Assembly (NCBI RefSeq): GCF_022513585.1
Contig: NZ_JAKWBF010000013.1
Coordinates: forward strand, 62,001-126,000
DNA length: 64,000 bases
Reading direction: 5' to 3'
Source: Gordonia gummivorans
GTDB taxonomy: Bacteria > Actinomycetota > Actinomycetes > Mycobacteriales > Mycobacteriaceae
Every line of letters starts with the position of its first letter. Position 1 is the first letter of the stretch. Position numbers and translations under genes: made by a program. The notes under the pieces were generated by a model that worked only from the letters and a program-made list of their open reading frames with translations, had not been told where the DNA came from and searched no databases. This document shows, in pieces, positions 35,647 through 44,565 of the stretch.

Positions 35647-37599
35647 ATGAATGCCACCACTTCATCACCCGGCCCGGAGTCACCGGCCGACACCGTGAAT
35701 CGCATCCGGGGAGAGTTCGCCGACATCACGCGGCGCCTCTCGCACGCATCCGATGAACTCACCGCACTGCACGGGGTTCTGTTGACGCAGACCGCTGCCC
35801 CCGCGCAACCGGTCCACACTCCCCCGATCCCGCCGCAGCCGACGCCGACACAGGCGCCGCAATTGCATCCGTTGCAGCCACCAACAGCCACCTTCCCCCC
35901 TCCCCTGTTCACACCGAACTATCGTGTGCCGCAGTACGCGCCGGCTCCGCCCCGGGTGCAGCCGCTACCACCGCCGCCCCGGCCACTTCCAGTCCCCCCG
36001 CGGGCCTCGACCGCCGAGAAGATGACCGCGGCGTCGGAGGGCGGACTGATCGGCAAGATCCTCGCCGGCATCGGTGTCGCGATCACGCTCATCGGCGTCG
36101 TGCTGCTCCTCGTGCTCGCCGCCCAGGCCGGACTACTGCGACCCGAACTCCGCGTCGCCGGCGGTGCACTCCTCGCCGCCACCCTGTTCGGTATCGGCGT
36201 TCGACTCGGGCACAACGTGCAGAAGCGTTCTGGTGCAGTCGCACTCGTCGCGACCGGTGTCGCGGCCGCGCTATTCGACGTGCTCGCCGCCACCGCGATC
36301 TACCACTGGCTGCCCGACTACGCCGCACTCCTCGTCGCCGCGGTGCTGGCCGGCGGCGGCCTGGTGGTCGCGCATGTGTGGGACAGTCAGGCCCTCGGCC
36401 TCATGGTCGGCATCCCGCTGGTTGTCCTCGCACCGTTCCTCGCCGGCGGCGACGACGAGATCCTGGTCGCCTTCCTGCTCACCTACGTCGCAGTGACGTT
36501 GTGGATTCAATTGGGCCGCAACTGGACTGCCATGTTCATCACCAACACGGCGGTCGGCACCCTACCTGTTCTGTACGGACTCGTGGCCTGGTCATCGGAC
36601 GATCAGTGGTTCTTCGTGATCGCCGCATCGCTCAACGTCGTGCTGGCGATCGTGTCGGTGCTGGTGCTGATGCGGTCCTCGACTCGCCCGGTGATTCTCG
36701 CTCTGACGTCGTCGGCGACGGTGTTCCCGATGTTCGGCGCCGTGCACATCACCGGCGGTCCGCTGGCGTCGACGCTGCTAGGCGTCACCGCCGCAATCCT
36801 TCTCGCGCTGGCCGTCGCCGGTCGCCCGCTGGGCGTCCCGGTTCCCGTCCGGGTGGTGTGGCTCGCGACCAGTTCGGTCACCGCCCTCGTGGCCTGCGCG
36901 TCGATTCTCGAGGGTGCGGGTCTCGCCGTCGCCGTGGCCGGCATCGCCGTTGTCACCGCCTGCGCCGCCGCGGTCGGAAAGGTTTCGGGCACCGGAGGGG
37001 ACCTGAACCTCACCGTCGCGGTCATCGCGACGATCGCCACCGGGATCTCGCTCGCCGGCACCCTGCTCTCCGGTGCTGTTGCCCAGCTGCTGTTCGCCGA
37101 TGCGCTGCCGACCGGCGATCAGGCGCTGATGCTGATCACCGAGGTCCTCACCCTCGCCGCCATCGTCGTGCTGGCGTGGTCGTGGGCGCAGGGCGCCGGC
37201 GGCGAGCAGTTGCAGGCGATCTGGACGGTCGGGACCGTGGCCGCGTTGTGGCAGGTCACGCTGCTGTGCGTGGGACTCGGCGCACTGATCGGCGGCGGCA
37301 GCGACGCGGGAATCCGGGGTGGCCACGCGGCGGCCACGATCGTCTGGGTGCTCACCGGTGCGGCCGGTCTGCTGTGGGCCCGCCGCCAACGCGGCAGTGC
37401 ACGCACCGTGACGCTCAGCGTGAGCCTGTCGATCATCGGTGCGGCCGTCGCGAAACTGTTCCTCTTCGACCTCGCCACGCTCGACGGCGTGTTCCGGGTG
37501 ATCGCCTTCATCGTCGTCGGACTGCTACTGCTGTCGCTGGGCGTCGCCTACGCGCAGTCGCTCAACTCCGACGACGACCGTTCCGTCACCCCGCGTTGA
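35647..37599 (+). CDS. DUF2339 multi-pass membrane protein
   Basis: About 650 residues. Cytoplasmic N-terminus with coiled coil (1-40) and a Pro-rich stretch (45-120, PAPPRVQPLPPPPRPLPVPP), then about 17-18 transmembrane helices. ALFDVLAATAIYHWLP and the C-terminal SIIGAAVAKLFLFDLATLDG then FRVIAFIVVGLLLLSLG are the DUF2339 hallmark. Function unknown. ATG 35647 has AAGGTGG upstream. Converges with the hydrolase gene and overlaps it by 14 bp. Confidence 0.88.
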   Translation: MNATTSSPGPESPADTVNRIRGEFADITRRLSHASDELTALHGVLLTQTAAPAQPVHTPPIPPQPTPTQAPQLHPLQPPTATFPPPLFTPNYRVPQYAPAPPRVQPLPPPPRPLPVPPRASTAEKMTAASEGGLIGKILAGIGVAITLIGVVLLLVLAAQAGLLRPELRVAGGALLAATLFGIGVRLGHNVQKRSGAVALVATGVAAALFDVLAATAIYHWLPDYAALLVAAVLAGGGLVVAHVWDSQALGLMVGIPLVVLAPFLAGGDDEILVAFLLTYVAVTLWIQLGRNWTAMFITNTAVGTLPVLYGLVAWSSDDQWFFVIAASLNVVLAIVSVLVLMRSSTRPVILALTSSATVFPMFGAVHITGGPLASTLLGVTAAILLALAVAGRPLGVPVPVRVVWLATSSVTALVACASILEGAGLAVAVAGIAVVTACAAAVGKVSGTGGDLNLTVAVIATIATGISLAGTLLSGAVAQLLFADALPTGDQALMLITEVLTLAAIVVLAWSWAQGAGGEQLQAIWTVGTVAALWQVTLLCVGLGALIGGGSDAGIRGGHAAATIVWVLTGAAGLLWARRQRGSARTVTLSVSLSIIGAAVAKLFLFDLATLDGVFRVIAFIVVGLLLLSLGVAYAQSLNSDDDRSVTPR

Positions 37600-38107
37600 G
37601 ATCACGGCCCAGTGAGCCGACGACCGACCCGACTTCCCCGTCGAACTGATGACCGCCGACGGCGTGTTCATACAGACGAGCCTGGGGAAGTCGGGTCGCG
37701 TTGAGCTTCAAGTGCCCAACCGGCACAGCCTCATCGTCCCGACAATGGTGCAATGCGAGCGGGACTGTCGGCTGCCGATCGCGGAGGTCGTATTCGGCGA
37801 TGTCCCAACCGTCCGAACTCCAGTCGGGCATGGCCAGCAGCACCGCCGCGTGCACCGCGATTCCCGGATCGTCGGACAGCACCTGCATCAGCATCGATGC
37901 ACCGAAGGAGTGGGCGATGACCACGTCGGATGCACTCAGTGATGCCACGGCAGGACGAATGACCGCGGCCCGCGACATGTCGTCGGGCGGGATCACCGGA
38001 TAGTCGAGCGTCATCCCCAGCGTCTCGGCGAATTCCTCGGCGAGTGGTCGGTCGTCGAGGTCGCCGCCCGCACCGTGAATGAACAGCAATCGTCTCGCCA
38101 CAATCAT
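37586..38107 (-). CDS. RBBP9/YdeN-like serine hydrolase
   Basis: 173 residues. Alpha/beta hydrolase with RRLLFIHGAGGD, nucleophile in VVIAHSFGASMLMQ (GxSxG variant HSFGA), DDEAVPVGHLKLNA with the Asp and C-terminal HAVGGHQFDGEVG with the His. Small single-domain hydrolases of this group have unknown substrates. The frame runs to 38278; starts ATG 38107 or GTG 38101 (AAAGGA five bases before) fit the domain. Confidence 0.78.
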   Translation of the reverse strand: MIVARRLLFIHGAGGDLDDRPLAEEFAETLGMTLDYPVIPPDDMSRAAVIRPAVASLSASDVVIAHSFGASMLMQVLSDDPGIAVHAAVLLAMPDWSSDGWDIAEYDLRDRQPTVPLALHHCRDDEAVPVGHLKLNATRLPQARLYEHAVGGHQFDGEVGSVVGSLGRDLNAG

Positions 38108-38255
38108 CCTTTCGAGCTGCCCCGGAGGTGTCGACTCGGCAACGGGCGACAACTCATCGAAGAATTCGTCACCATCGATGTAGAGGATGGGTCGACGGCT
38201 CCGTCTCAGGTATGAACGCGGCCGCAGGGGTCGCGTCGGACCAGAGGAGAAAACA

Positions 38256-38663
38256 ATGGCGAAGTACCTGCTTCTCAAGCACTACCGCGGCGGCAAGCCC
38301 GCCACCAACGACGTCCCCGCAGATCAGTGGACCGCCGACGAATGGGAGGCGCACATCCAGTTCATGCGCGATTTCTCCGACCGGCTCGTCGAGACCGGGG
38401 AGTTCGTCGACGCCAACGCCCTCGCCGAGGACGGGGTGTGGGTGCGCTATGACGGGGAAGGACGTCCACCGGTCACCGACGGACCGTTCGCCGAGACCAA
38501 GGATCTGATCGCCGGCTGGATGATGATCGACGTCGATTCCTACGATCGGGCACTCGAACTGGCCGGGCAGTTGTCGGCGGCCCCCGCGGCCGGTGGCCGA
38601 CCACTCGGAGAATGGCTCGAACTCCGGCCGGTGATGAGCGAACCGCCCACCATCACCGAATGA
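38256..38663 (+). CDS. YciI/DGPF-domain protein
   Basis: 135 residues. YKYLLL-type opening MAKYLLLKHYRGGKP, PPVTDGPFAETKDLIAGWMM is the DGPF signature, followed by SYDRALELAGQLSAAP. Members are usually encoded next to an ECF sigma factor, as here, where the sigma gene start overlaps this stop by four bases. GAGGAG precedes ATG 38256. Probably cytoplasmic; biochemical role unsettled. Confidence 0.9.
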   Translation: MAKYLLLKHYRGGKPATNDVPADQWTADEWEAHIQFMRDFSDRLVETGEFVDANALAEDGVWVRYDGEGRPPVTDGPFAETKDLIAGWMMIDVDSYDRALELAGQLSAAPAAGGRPLGEWLELRPVMSEPPTITE

Positions 38664-39823
38664 CCGAGCCCGACCGTGCAGGTGCCACCGCATTGAGCGG
38701 ACAGGTTCCTGCGGTGATCGGCATCCTCGTCCGGCGCGGAGCAGACTTCGCGTCGGCCGAGGATGCTGTGCAGTCCGCACTGGTGCGGGCGCTGGAGACC
38801 GGGGAGCGGCCCCGGGACCCGAAGGCCTGGCTCATCACCGTCGCGTGGCGCAAGTTCTTGGATCAAGTGCGCAGTGATGGCTCACGGTCGGCACGCGAGG
38901 AAAGCGTCGCACGAGAGCCCGAACCCGGTGACATCACGGGAGCCGATGACTCGCTGTGGCTGTACTTCCTGTGTGCTCATCCGTCACTGACCTCGTCGTC
39001 GGCCATCGCGCTCACTTTGCGCGCCGTCGGCGGGCTGACGACCCGGCAGATCGCCGACGCCTACCTGGTGCCGGAGGCGACGATGGCGCAACGCATCAGC
39101 CGGGCCAAGCAGCGACTCCGTTCGGTGCGCCTCGATCAACCAGGTGATGCGAGCACCGTCCTGCACGTGCTGTACCTGCTCTTCAACGAGGGATACAGCG
39201 GCGAACTCGACTTGGCCGCCGAGGCCATTCGCCTGACGCGCCAGTTGTCGGAGTTGCTCGACGAACCCGAAGTGGACGGTCTCCTGGCGCTCATGCTGCT
39301 CCATCAGGCTCGACGCGAGGCGCGGATGAGCGCGTCGGGCGCCCTGATTCCCCTCGCCGAACAGGACCGATCCCGCTGGGACACCGCGATGATCGCCGAA
39401 GGTGTCGAGATAGTGCAGTCCGCGCTGGCCCGCGACCGGTTGGGCCCCTATCAAGCGCAGGCCGCGATCGCCGCCCTACACGCCGACGCCCCGAACGCCG
39501 ACGAGACCGACTGGGTGCAGATCGTCGAGTGGTACGACGAACTGGTCGCGCTCACCGACTCGCCGGTCGTCCGACTCAATCGTGCCGTCGCCGTCGGGGA
39601 AGCCGATGGGGCCCCGGCCGGGCTCGCCGCCTTGGCCGACGTGGATCCCGGCGTCCCGCGCCACGCCGCCGTCTCGGCCTACCTACATGAGAGAATCGGC
39701 GACTTCGACACCGCCACAACCGAATACGCTCTCGCGGCGAGGGTAGCGACCAATGAGGCAGAGCGAGACCACCTCGCTCGCAAGTCTGCGCAATGTGCGC
39801 GAAAGCGGATCCAGGATCGCTGA
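38660..39823 (+). CDS. ECF-type sigma factor with C-terminal DUF6596 domain
   Basis: 387 residues. Region 2 is reduced but visible (FASAEDAVQSALVRALETG, RDPKAWLITVAWRKFLDQVR); region 4 HTH GGLTTRQIADAYLVPEATMA then QRISRAKQRLRS. The long C-terminus has VLHVLYLLFNEGYSG, LTRQLSELLDEPEVDGLLAL MLLHQARR and IVEWYDELVAL, the features of the YCII-associated sigma group. Translationally coupled to the YciI gene, which is thought to modulate it. Regulon unknown. Confidence 0.92.
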   Translation: MTEPDRAGATALSGQVPAVIGILVRRGADFASAEDAVQSALVRALETGERPRDPKAWLITVAWRKFLDQVRSDGSRSAREESVAREPEPGDITGADDSLWLYFLCAHPSLTSSSAIALTLRAVGGLTTRQIADAYLVPEATMAQRISRAKQRLRSVRLDQPGDASTVLHVLYLLFNEGYSGELDLAAEAIRLTRQLSELLDEPEVDGLLALMLLHQARREARMSASGALIPLAEQDRSRWDTAMIAEGVEIVQSALARDRLGPYQAQAAIAALHADAPNADETDWVQIVEWYDELVALTDSPVVRLNRAVAVGEADGAPAGLAALADVDPGVPRHAAVSAYLHERIGDFDTATTEYALAARVATNEAERDHLARKSAQCARKRIQDR

Positions 39824-39834
39824 CCCTGCATAGC

Positions 39835-40554
39835 ATGAGGCAGATGATCAAGCGTCTGCTATTGGTGATTTCCGGTCTCACGATGGCCATCGGCGGGTCG
39901 ATCGTCGTGGCCGATGCGCCGGCGATGGCCGCACCGTGCGCCGACGTCGAGGTGGTGTTCGCGCGCGGCACCGTCGAATCCGCACCGCCGGTCGGGCTCA
40001 CCGGACTCTCGTTCGGCGCGGCTCTGCGCCAGCGTCTGCCCGGCAAGTCGGTGAACGTCTACGGGGTCAACTACCCCGCGAGCGACAAGTTCAACAACCG
40101 ACTCCTGTTCGCACAGACGGTCGCGAACGGTGTGCGCGACGCGCAGAACCGGGTGAAGTACATCGCGGCGACCTGCCCGCGCACCCGGATCGTGCTCGGC
40201 GGCTACTCGCAGGGCGCGGTGGTCGCGGGTTACGCCGTGCAGGCCAACATCGAGGTTCCCGCCCGCTACCGCCAGTACGCCGACCGCGCACCCAAGCCGC
40301 TGCCGGCCAGCCTGTCGAAGAACATCGCGGCAGTGGTGCTGTTCGGTCCGCCGTCGGACCGGTTCATCCGCGATGTCGGCGCGCCGCCGATCCGGATTGC
40401 CCCGGCATACCGCTACAAGACCGTCCGGTACTGCATCCCCGCGGACACCATCTGCAACGGCTCACCGGTCGGCGGGCCCAACGTTTTCCACGTCCTGTAC
40501 GCGGTCAACGGCATGACGGTCGACGCAGCGAACTACGTCGCACGGCGCCTGTGA
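39835..40554 (+). CDS. Cutinase-family secreted esterase, copy 2
   Basis: About 239 residues. Signal peptide MIKRLLLVISGLTMAIGGSI ending near AMAAPC. Same layout as copy 1: VVFARGTVESAPPVGLTG, nucleophile in VLGGYSQGAVVAGY, YCIPADTICNG and GGPNVFHVLYAVNGM. The two copies are about 6 kb apart in the same orientation with other genes between, so an old duplication or dispersed paralogues. ATG 39844 is an equally good start. Twelve bases after the sigma factor. Confidence 0.92.
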   Translation: MRQMIKRLLLVISGLTMAIGGSIVVADAPAMAAPCADVEVVFARGTVESAPPVGLTGLSFGAALRQRLPGKSVNVYGVNYPASDKFNNRLLFAQTVANGVRDAQNRVKYIAATCPRTRIVLGGYSQGAVVAGYAVQANIEVPARYRQYADRAPKPLPASLSKNIAAVVLFGPPSDRFIRDVGAPPIRIAPAYRYKTVRYCIPADTICNGSPVGGPNVFHVLYAVNGMTVDAANYVARRL

Positions 40555-40586
40555 GCTGAGTGCAGGGCCCGCTGGTCGATGCCAAC

Positions 40587-41300
40587 TCAGCGCGGGAAGG
40601 CACGCGCTCCGAGGATGGTGTCACATGCGGCAGCACCCCGGTGGAGCCCGGCGTCGAACGCGGCGACCCGTTGCTCGCCGGCGCCATGGCCGGGATCGCC
40701 TATCTCCCGGAACAGATTGCGACTCTCCCGGACTACAGCGGACGGCAGCATCCGCTGGGAAACGAACCACGCGATTCCGACGCCGGACCAGCAGTCGGCG
40801 GATTGTTCCAGCGGGAAGAGTCGCCGGTTGTCACCGGACAGCGTGACGGCGACCGGGTCGAATCCGGCCCGTTCCTGAAGGCCGTGCCCGGACTCGTGCA
40901 CGAGCGCGGTGATCGCCCGGACATCGCTGGTCAGGATTTTCGCGTCCCGCCTGGGCTCGATGAACGTCAGCCGATCACAGTGATGCAGGCCGAGACCGAT
41001 GGGACCCACCCGAGCGAAACCACAGATCCCGTCCGTGGTGCTGCTCGGCCAGACGCCGACGCTCGGCTGCTGCACAAGGACGGTCTCACGCACGACGCCG
41101 CCCACACCGCGGTTACGCAGGAAGCGTTCGGTGAACGCGGCGCCGCAGCGCGCATACCGCACGAGGTCGGTGCCGCCACACGCCGCCATCGACGGCTGGA
41201 TCCGAACAGTTCCCCACGGCGACGCCTGCGCCGGTTGTGCCGGAACGGCTCCGAGCAACAGGGCCGCGGTCAGCATCGCGCCCGCGAGGACCTTACGCAT
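40587..41300 (-). CDS. Secreted neutral zinc metallopeptidase (YpfJ-like)
   Basis: 237 residues. Signal peptide MRKVLAGAMLTAALLLGAVP ending AQAS. Metal site VHESGHGLQ (HExxH) about residue 137, and the third ligand expected in LEQSADCWSGV, which matches the LExxADCxAG motif of the YpfJ family. Several Cys (MAACGG, YARCG, DGICGF, HHCDR) imply disulfides. Its start overlaps the nitroreductase stop, so the two are probably co-transcribed. Substrate unknown. Confidence 0.8.
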   Translation of the reverse strand: MRKVLAGAMLTAALLLGAVPAQPAQASPWGTVRIQPSMAACGGTDLVRYARCGAAFTERFLRNRGVGGVVRETVLVQQPSVGVWPSSTTDGICGFARVGPIGLGLHHCDRLTFIEPRRDAKILTSDVRAITALVHESGHGLQERAGFDPVAVTLSGDNRRLFPLEQSADCWSGVGIAWFVSQRMLPSAVVRESRNLFREIGDPGHGAGEQRVAAFDAGLHRGAAACDTILGARAFPR

Positions 41301-41958
41301 CCAGTGGAGCCCCGTCGAACCGTTCCCAGGTGACGAACTCCTCCACCGGCCGGCGTCGCAACTTGGTGAGTTGTTTCACCGGCTTGCCGAGGGGTACGAC
41401 GGCCGCGATTGCGTGAGTATCGGGTAATCCCAACAACTCTCGCATGGCGGGCTCCTCGGCAACCGCCATCGTGGTGAACGTGCCACCGTACCCGAGCGAC
41501 CGCGCCGCCAGCAGCGTGTTCCAGATCAGCGGGTACACCGACGCCCCACTCACCACGCCGATCCGATCGAGGTTCTGGTCGACGGCCGCCACCACCGCGA
41601 GATCGACCGAGAAGACCAGCAGGACAGGGGCTTTCCCAACCGGTGCGACAAAGTCGTCGACGCCGGGCACCTCGGCGATCTCCTGCTGGGTGATGCCCGG
41701 CGGATGCACCGGGTTCCACGGACTCTCACCGGCGCCGCGTTGCGCGAGATAGCGTCGAGCCGCTGTCTTGCTCAACTCGGCGACGCGGGCGCGGGTGTCG
41801 GGATCACGGATCACCACGACGTGTCCGCCCTGTCGGTTGCCGCCGCTGGGAGCGAACCGCGCGAGGTCGAAGATCTGCCACAGCACCTCGTCGGACACTG
41901 GATCGTCGGTGAACTCTCGCGCCGCGAAGGTCGTTCTCATCACCTCGTCGAGTTCCAT
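41293..41958 (-). CDS. Nitroreductase-family flavoprotein
   Basis: 221 residues. FMN-binding opening MRTTFAAREFTDDPVSDEVL and RFAPSGGNRQGGHVVVIRD, central ASVYPLIWNTLLAARSLGYG, and C-terminal IAAVVPLGKPVKQLTKLRRRPVEE. Uses NAD(P)H to reduce nitro, quinone or related groups; natural substrate unknown. The frame extends to 42015, but ATG 41958 (MELDEVMRTT) starts the domain. Clustered with DoxX upstream and the Zn peptidase downstream. Confidence 0.92.
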   Translation of the reverse strand: MELDEVMRTTFAAREFTDDPVSDEVLWQIFDLARFAPSGGNRQGGHVVVIRDPDTRARVAELSKTAARRYLAQRGAGESPWNPVHPPGITQQEIAEVPGVDDFVAPVGKAPVLLVFSVDLAVVAAVDQNLDRIGVVSGASVYPLIWNTLLAARSLGYGGTFTTMAVAEEPAMRELLGLPDTHAIAAVVPLGKPVKQLTKLRRRPVEEFVTWERFDGAPLDA

Positions 41959-41966
41959 GAACCCAA

Positions 41967-42407
41967 CTATGCCTTGCCGCTGGTGCGTCCGTCCCCGCCT
42001 GCGGCGATCGCCCACAACACCAGGACCGGCTGGAAGAACAGGCGAACCAGTCGCTTGGTGTCAGTGTCGAGGCCGAACGCGTCGATACCGGCCACGTACT
42101 GGTGGATGTTGCCCGGGAATACCGCGACGAAGAAGGCCGCCACCACCCACGACACGATGCGACGGTGTCGGGGCAGCGCGATGAGCGCGGCACCCAGTCC
42201 GACCTCCACGACACCCGAGGCCAGCACGGTGAAGTCCTTGCCCAGCGGCACCCAATCGGGCACCTGTGCCTGGAACTCGTCGCGCTGGAAGGTCATGTGC
42301 CCGATCCCGGCGAGCGCGAGCACCACGCCGAGCGCGATGCGTGCGAACATCCGGCCGCGGGACTGGGGTGTGGTCGTGGGTGCGATCAGTGTCTTCAGGT
42401 CGGGCAT
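41967..42407 (-). CDS. DoxX-like membrane protein
   Basis: 146 residues with four membrane helices: RIALGVVLALAGIGHMTFQR, VLASGVVEVGLGAALIALP, IVSWVVAAFFVAVFPGNIHQ and LFFQPVLVLWAIAAGG. DoxX/SURF4-like proteins influence redox or thiol stress membrane complexes in mycobacteria, by family knowledge only. CAGGAGTTTCG precedes ATG 42407. First gene of a probable DoxX-nitroreductase-peptidase operon. Confidence 0.85.
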   Translation of the reverse strand: MPDLKTLIAPTTTPQSRGRMFARIALGVVLALAGIGHMTFQRDEFQAQVPDWVPLGKDFTVLASGVVEVGLGAALIALPRHRRIVSWVVAAFFVAVFPGNIHQYVAGIDAFGLDTDTKRLVRLFFQPVLVLWAIAAGGDGRTSGKA

Positions 42408-42489
42408 CGAAACTCCTGTCGTCGTGTGCGTCGGCGGGGTATTCGGAACCATCCTCACACCGGATTGGCCGGGATTAGGCGAGTCTCGT

Positions 42490-43134
42490 CCGCTGATCGA
42501 GCCGCCCCCGCTGATCGAGCCACCCAACCGCTGATCGAGCCGACTCCGAGCCGCCCCACGCTGATCGAGCCGACTCCGAGCCCCCCACGCTGATCGAGCC
42601 GACTCCGAGCCGCCAGGCGAGGCGTCGTGTCGAGATCACTTCCGCGCCCACAGCCCTGTGGACAAGCGAACCACTATCCGGCACCAAAGCGCCAAAGTGT
42701 GTGCATGATCGGCTACTTGTACATCCTTGAATGCGCTGACGGCACCCTGTATGTCGGCAGTACGCGGAATATCGAGCTGCGATTCGAGCAGCACCAAAGT
42801 GGACGCGGCTCGCGGTACACGAGCAGCCGCCTACCGGTCAGGCTCGTGTACTTGCTCGAATGCCCCTCTGTCGCAGAGGCGTACGCGCTGGAGAAGCGTC
42901 CAGAACTGGTCGCGGGCCAAGCGTCTCGCATTGATCGAAGGACGGTTCGACCTGTTACCGGAACTGTCTCGACGGCGGGGTAAGTCGTACGGTTCGGAAT
43001 AGTGATCTCGACACGGGTCCTCGCCTAGCGGCTCGGTCCCGGCTCGATCAGCGTGTGGGCGGCTCGGTCCCGGCTCGATCAGCGTGTGGGCGGCTCGGTG
43101 TCGGCTCGATCAGCGTATGGGGCGGCTCGATCAG
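42490..43134. mobile_element. GIY-YIG-carrying element bounded by inverted repeat arrays
   Basis: Left array 42490-42640 has five copies of GCTGATCGAGCC (42492, 42510, 42530, 42560, 42589), spaced by CGACTCCGAGCC-type sequence, ending GTGTCGAGATCACT. The right array 43001-43134 is the inverse: AGTGATCTCGACAC, then GGCTCGATCAGC at 43041, 43072, 43103 and GGCTCGATCAG at 43124. The innermost 25 bp (42616-42640 and 43001-43025) match at 21 positions. A GIY-YIG nuclease gene fills the interior. The right end touches the stop codon of the SDR gene. Confidence 0.75.
42705..43002 (+). pseudogene. GIY-YIG nuclease (UPF0213-like), frameshifted
   Basis: Single-domain GIY-YIG nuclease of about 95 residues. 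First frame from ATG 42705: MIGYLYILECADGTLYVGST (GIY-YIG motif as YLY and YVG), RNIELRFEQHQSGRGSRYTS and EAYALEK. It then leaves frame at about 42897; the next frame resumes VQNWSRAKRLALIEGRFDLL PELSRRR, the expected family C-terminus. EK-QVQNWSRAKR would be the intact text, so two bases are missing (or one extra). The Tyr, Arg and Glu catalytic residues are all present across the two frames. Lies between inverted repeat arrays. Confidence 0.85.
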
Positions 43135-44060
43135 GCGAAGGAATAGTGCACGTCGGTGAGGTCCTCGGCCACGTCCCACAACTGCGTGGCCACCGCACGA
43201 TCCTGCGCGCGCGCCGACGGCGTCACGAGTGCCGGCGGGCCGGCGAGGCCCAATCGTCCTGTCGGACCGTAGTATTCGCCGCCGATAGCCCGAGGATCAG
43301 TTGCCGCGCGAAGGATCGAGAGCACACCTTCGGGCGGGTCCATGATGAAGCGGTCGGTCAACCACCGAAGCGACGGGGCGAAGTAGGCCCACTGCAGGAA
43401 ACGGTTCTGCTCGCGCATAACGCCGGTTCGCGTCCCGCCGGGATGGGCTGCCAGAGAGGCTATCTCCGACTTGGCATCCCACAGCCGCCGGTCGAATTCG
43501 AACGCGAAAAGCATCTGCGCCAACTTGGCACGGGAATAGGCCGACGCCGAACTGAATCCGCGGTCGAGCCGTAGGTCATCGAAGTCGATGGCGCCGGTGC
43601 GGTGTGCGTGACTGCCGACCGTGACCACCCGACCGTCACCCGAAACCTTCGGCAGCAGAAGACCCGTCAGCGTGAAATGACCGAGAAAGTTTGTCCCGAA
43701 GTCCATTTCGAAACCGTCGACGGTGAGCTCACGTTGCGCACGCATCAGGCCGGCGTTGTTGATCAGCAGGTCTATGCTGTCGTTTCGGTCGATGATCTCT
43801 GCTGCCGCGCGTCGCACCGAGGACTGGTCGGACAGGTCGATCGTGACGACGTCCAGCTCGGCTCCCGGCACCATGTCGACGATGTCCGCGGCGGCGGCGG
43901 TCGCCGTCTGCTCGTTGCGGCACGCGAGGACGACGCGAGCACCCAGGGTGGCCATACCCATGGCAGCAGCGCGGCCGATGCCGGAGTTGGCCCCGGTGAT
44001 GACCGCGGTGCGACCGGTCTGGGGTGGAGCATCGGCGAGCGTCCAACCCGATCTCGCCAC
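43131..44060 (-). CDS. SDR-family oxidoreductase (retinol dehydrogenase-like)
   Basis: 309 residues. TAVITGANSGIGRAAAMGMA, INNAGLM, then VTVGSHAHR (Ser), AYSRAKLAQMLFAFE (Tyr and Lys) and AHPGGTRTGVMRE, all as in RDH11-13/WWOX-like bacterial SDRs. NADP preference is likely from the CRN following strand 2. No operon partner. Its last codons overlap the right GIY-YIG repeat array. Confidence 0.92.
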   Translation of the reverse strand: MARSGWTLADAPPQTGRTAVITGANSGIGRAAAMGMATLGARVVLACRNEQTATAAAADIVDMVPGAELDVVTIDLSDQSSVRRAAAEIIDRNDSIDLLINNAGLMRAQRELTVDGFEMDFGTNFLGHFTLTGLLLPKVSGDGRVVTVGSHAHRTGAIDFDDLRLDRGFSSASAYSRAKLAQMLFAFEFDRRLWDAKSEIASLAAHPGGTRTGVMREQNRFLQWAYFAPSLRWLTDRFIMDPPEGVLSILRAATDPRAIGGEYYGPTGRLGLAGPPALVTPSARAQDRAVATQLWDVAEDLTDVHYSFA

Positions 44061-44144
44061 GTCAGCCCCTTCGCCACCATCCGGACCCGATCATCGATCG
44101 GTCGACTGACTTCGTATCACATTGTCAACGAAACGAGCACCTCA

Positions 44145-44190
44145 GCGACCCACCCGCGCCGACGTCGTCGGCGATCGTGGAGTCGGGAAG
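44145..44190 (+). repeat. Dispersed intergenic repeat B, copy 3 (partial)
   Basis: GCGACCCACCCGCGCCGACG then TCGTCGGCGATCGTGGAGTC, GGGAAG; inverse orientation to the copies at 9.4 and 9.7 kb. Confidence 0.6.
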
Positions 44191-44342
44191 AGCGCGCCCT
44201 CGTCGCAGAAACCGCACGTGTCGCCAGAAACCTCACTTGCGGTCAGGGACCGTCGGCAGTTCCGAAGGTCCCTGACCAGAAACGAGGTCCCTGTCGCCCC
44301 GGAGCATCCGCGCCGCCGGCACTCGCGACAACCGGAGCCGAA

Positions 44343-44380
44343 TTGGGGAACGCGAGTGCTGCAGCACTCGCGTTCTCCAA
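44343..44380. repeat. 38-nt near-perfect palindrome
   Basis: TTGGGGAACGCGAGTGCTG and CAGCACTCGCGTTCTCCAA pair at 18 of 19 positions without a loop, so it reads equally on both strands: a protein-binding or cruciform-type site rather than an ordinary terminator. A shorter relative with the same GTGCTGCAGCAC core is at 44500-44515. Confidence 0.75.
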
Positions 44381-44565
44381 CTCAACTCGAGTTCTCGCAG
44401 GACGACGCGGGACATGGCCAGACCGAAGCCGAGGCCGCCCTGGGCGGTGATGTGCCATGGGTGGCCTCAGACCACACCCTGCGTCGAGTCGGCTCAACCG
44501 TGTGCTGCAGCACACAGATTCTCCAACAGGACACGGAGTGTCCGAGGCGCCTCCTCGGAAGGCTG

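Noticed and set aside
32932..40554. Recent tandem duplication of the cutinases
   Set aside because: The two copies differ throughout, with six genes between, so recent duplication is not supported.
42490..42600. CRISPR array in the GCTGATCGAGCC repeats
   Set aside because: Spacers are themselves repeated and too short (6-18 nt), no cas genes, and the repeat is mirrored on the other side of the GIY-YIG gene.
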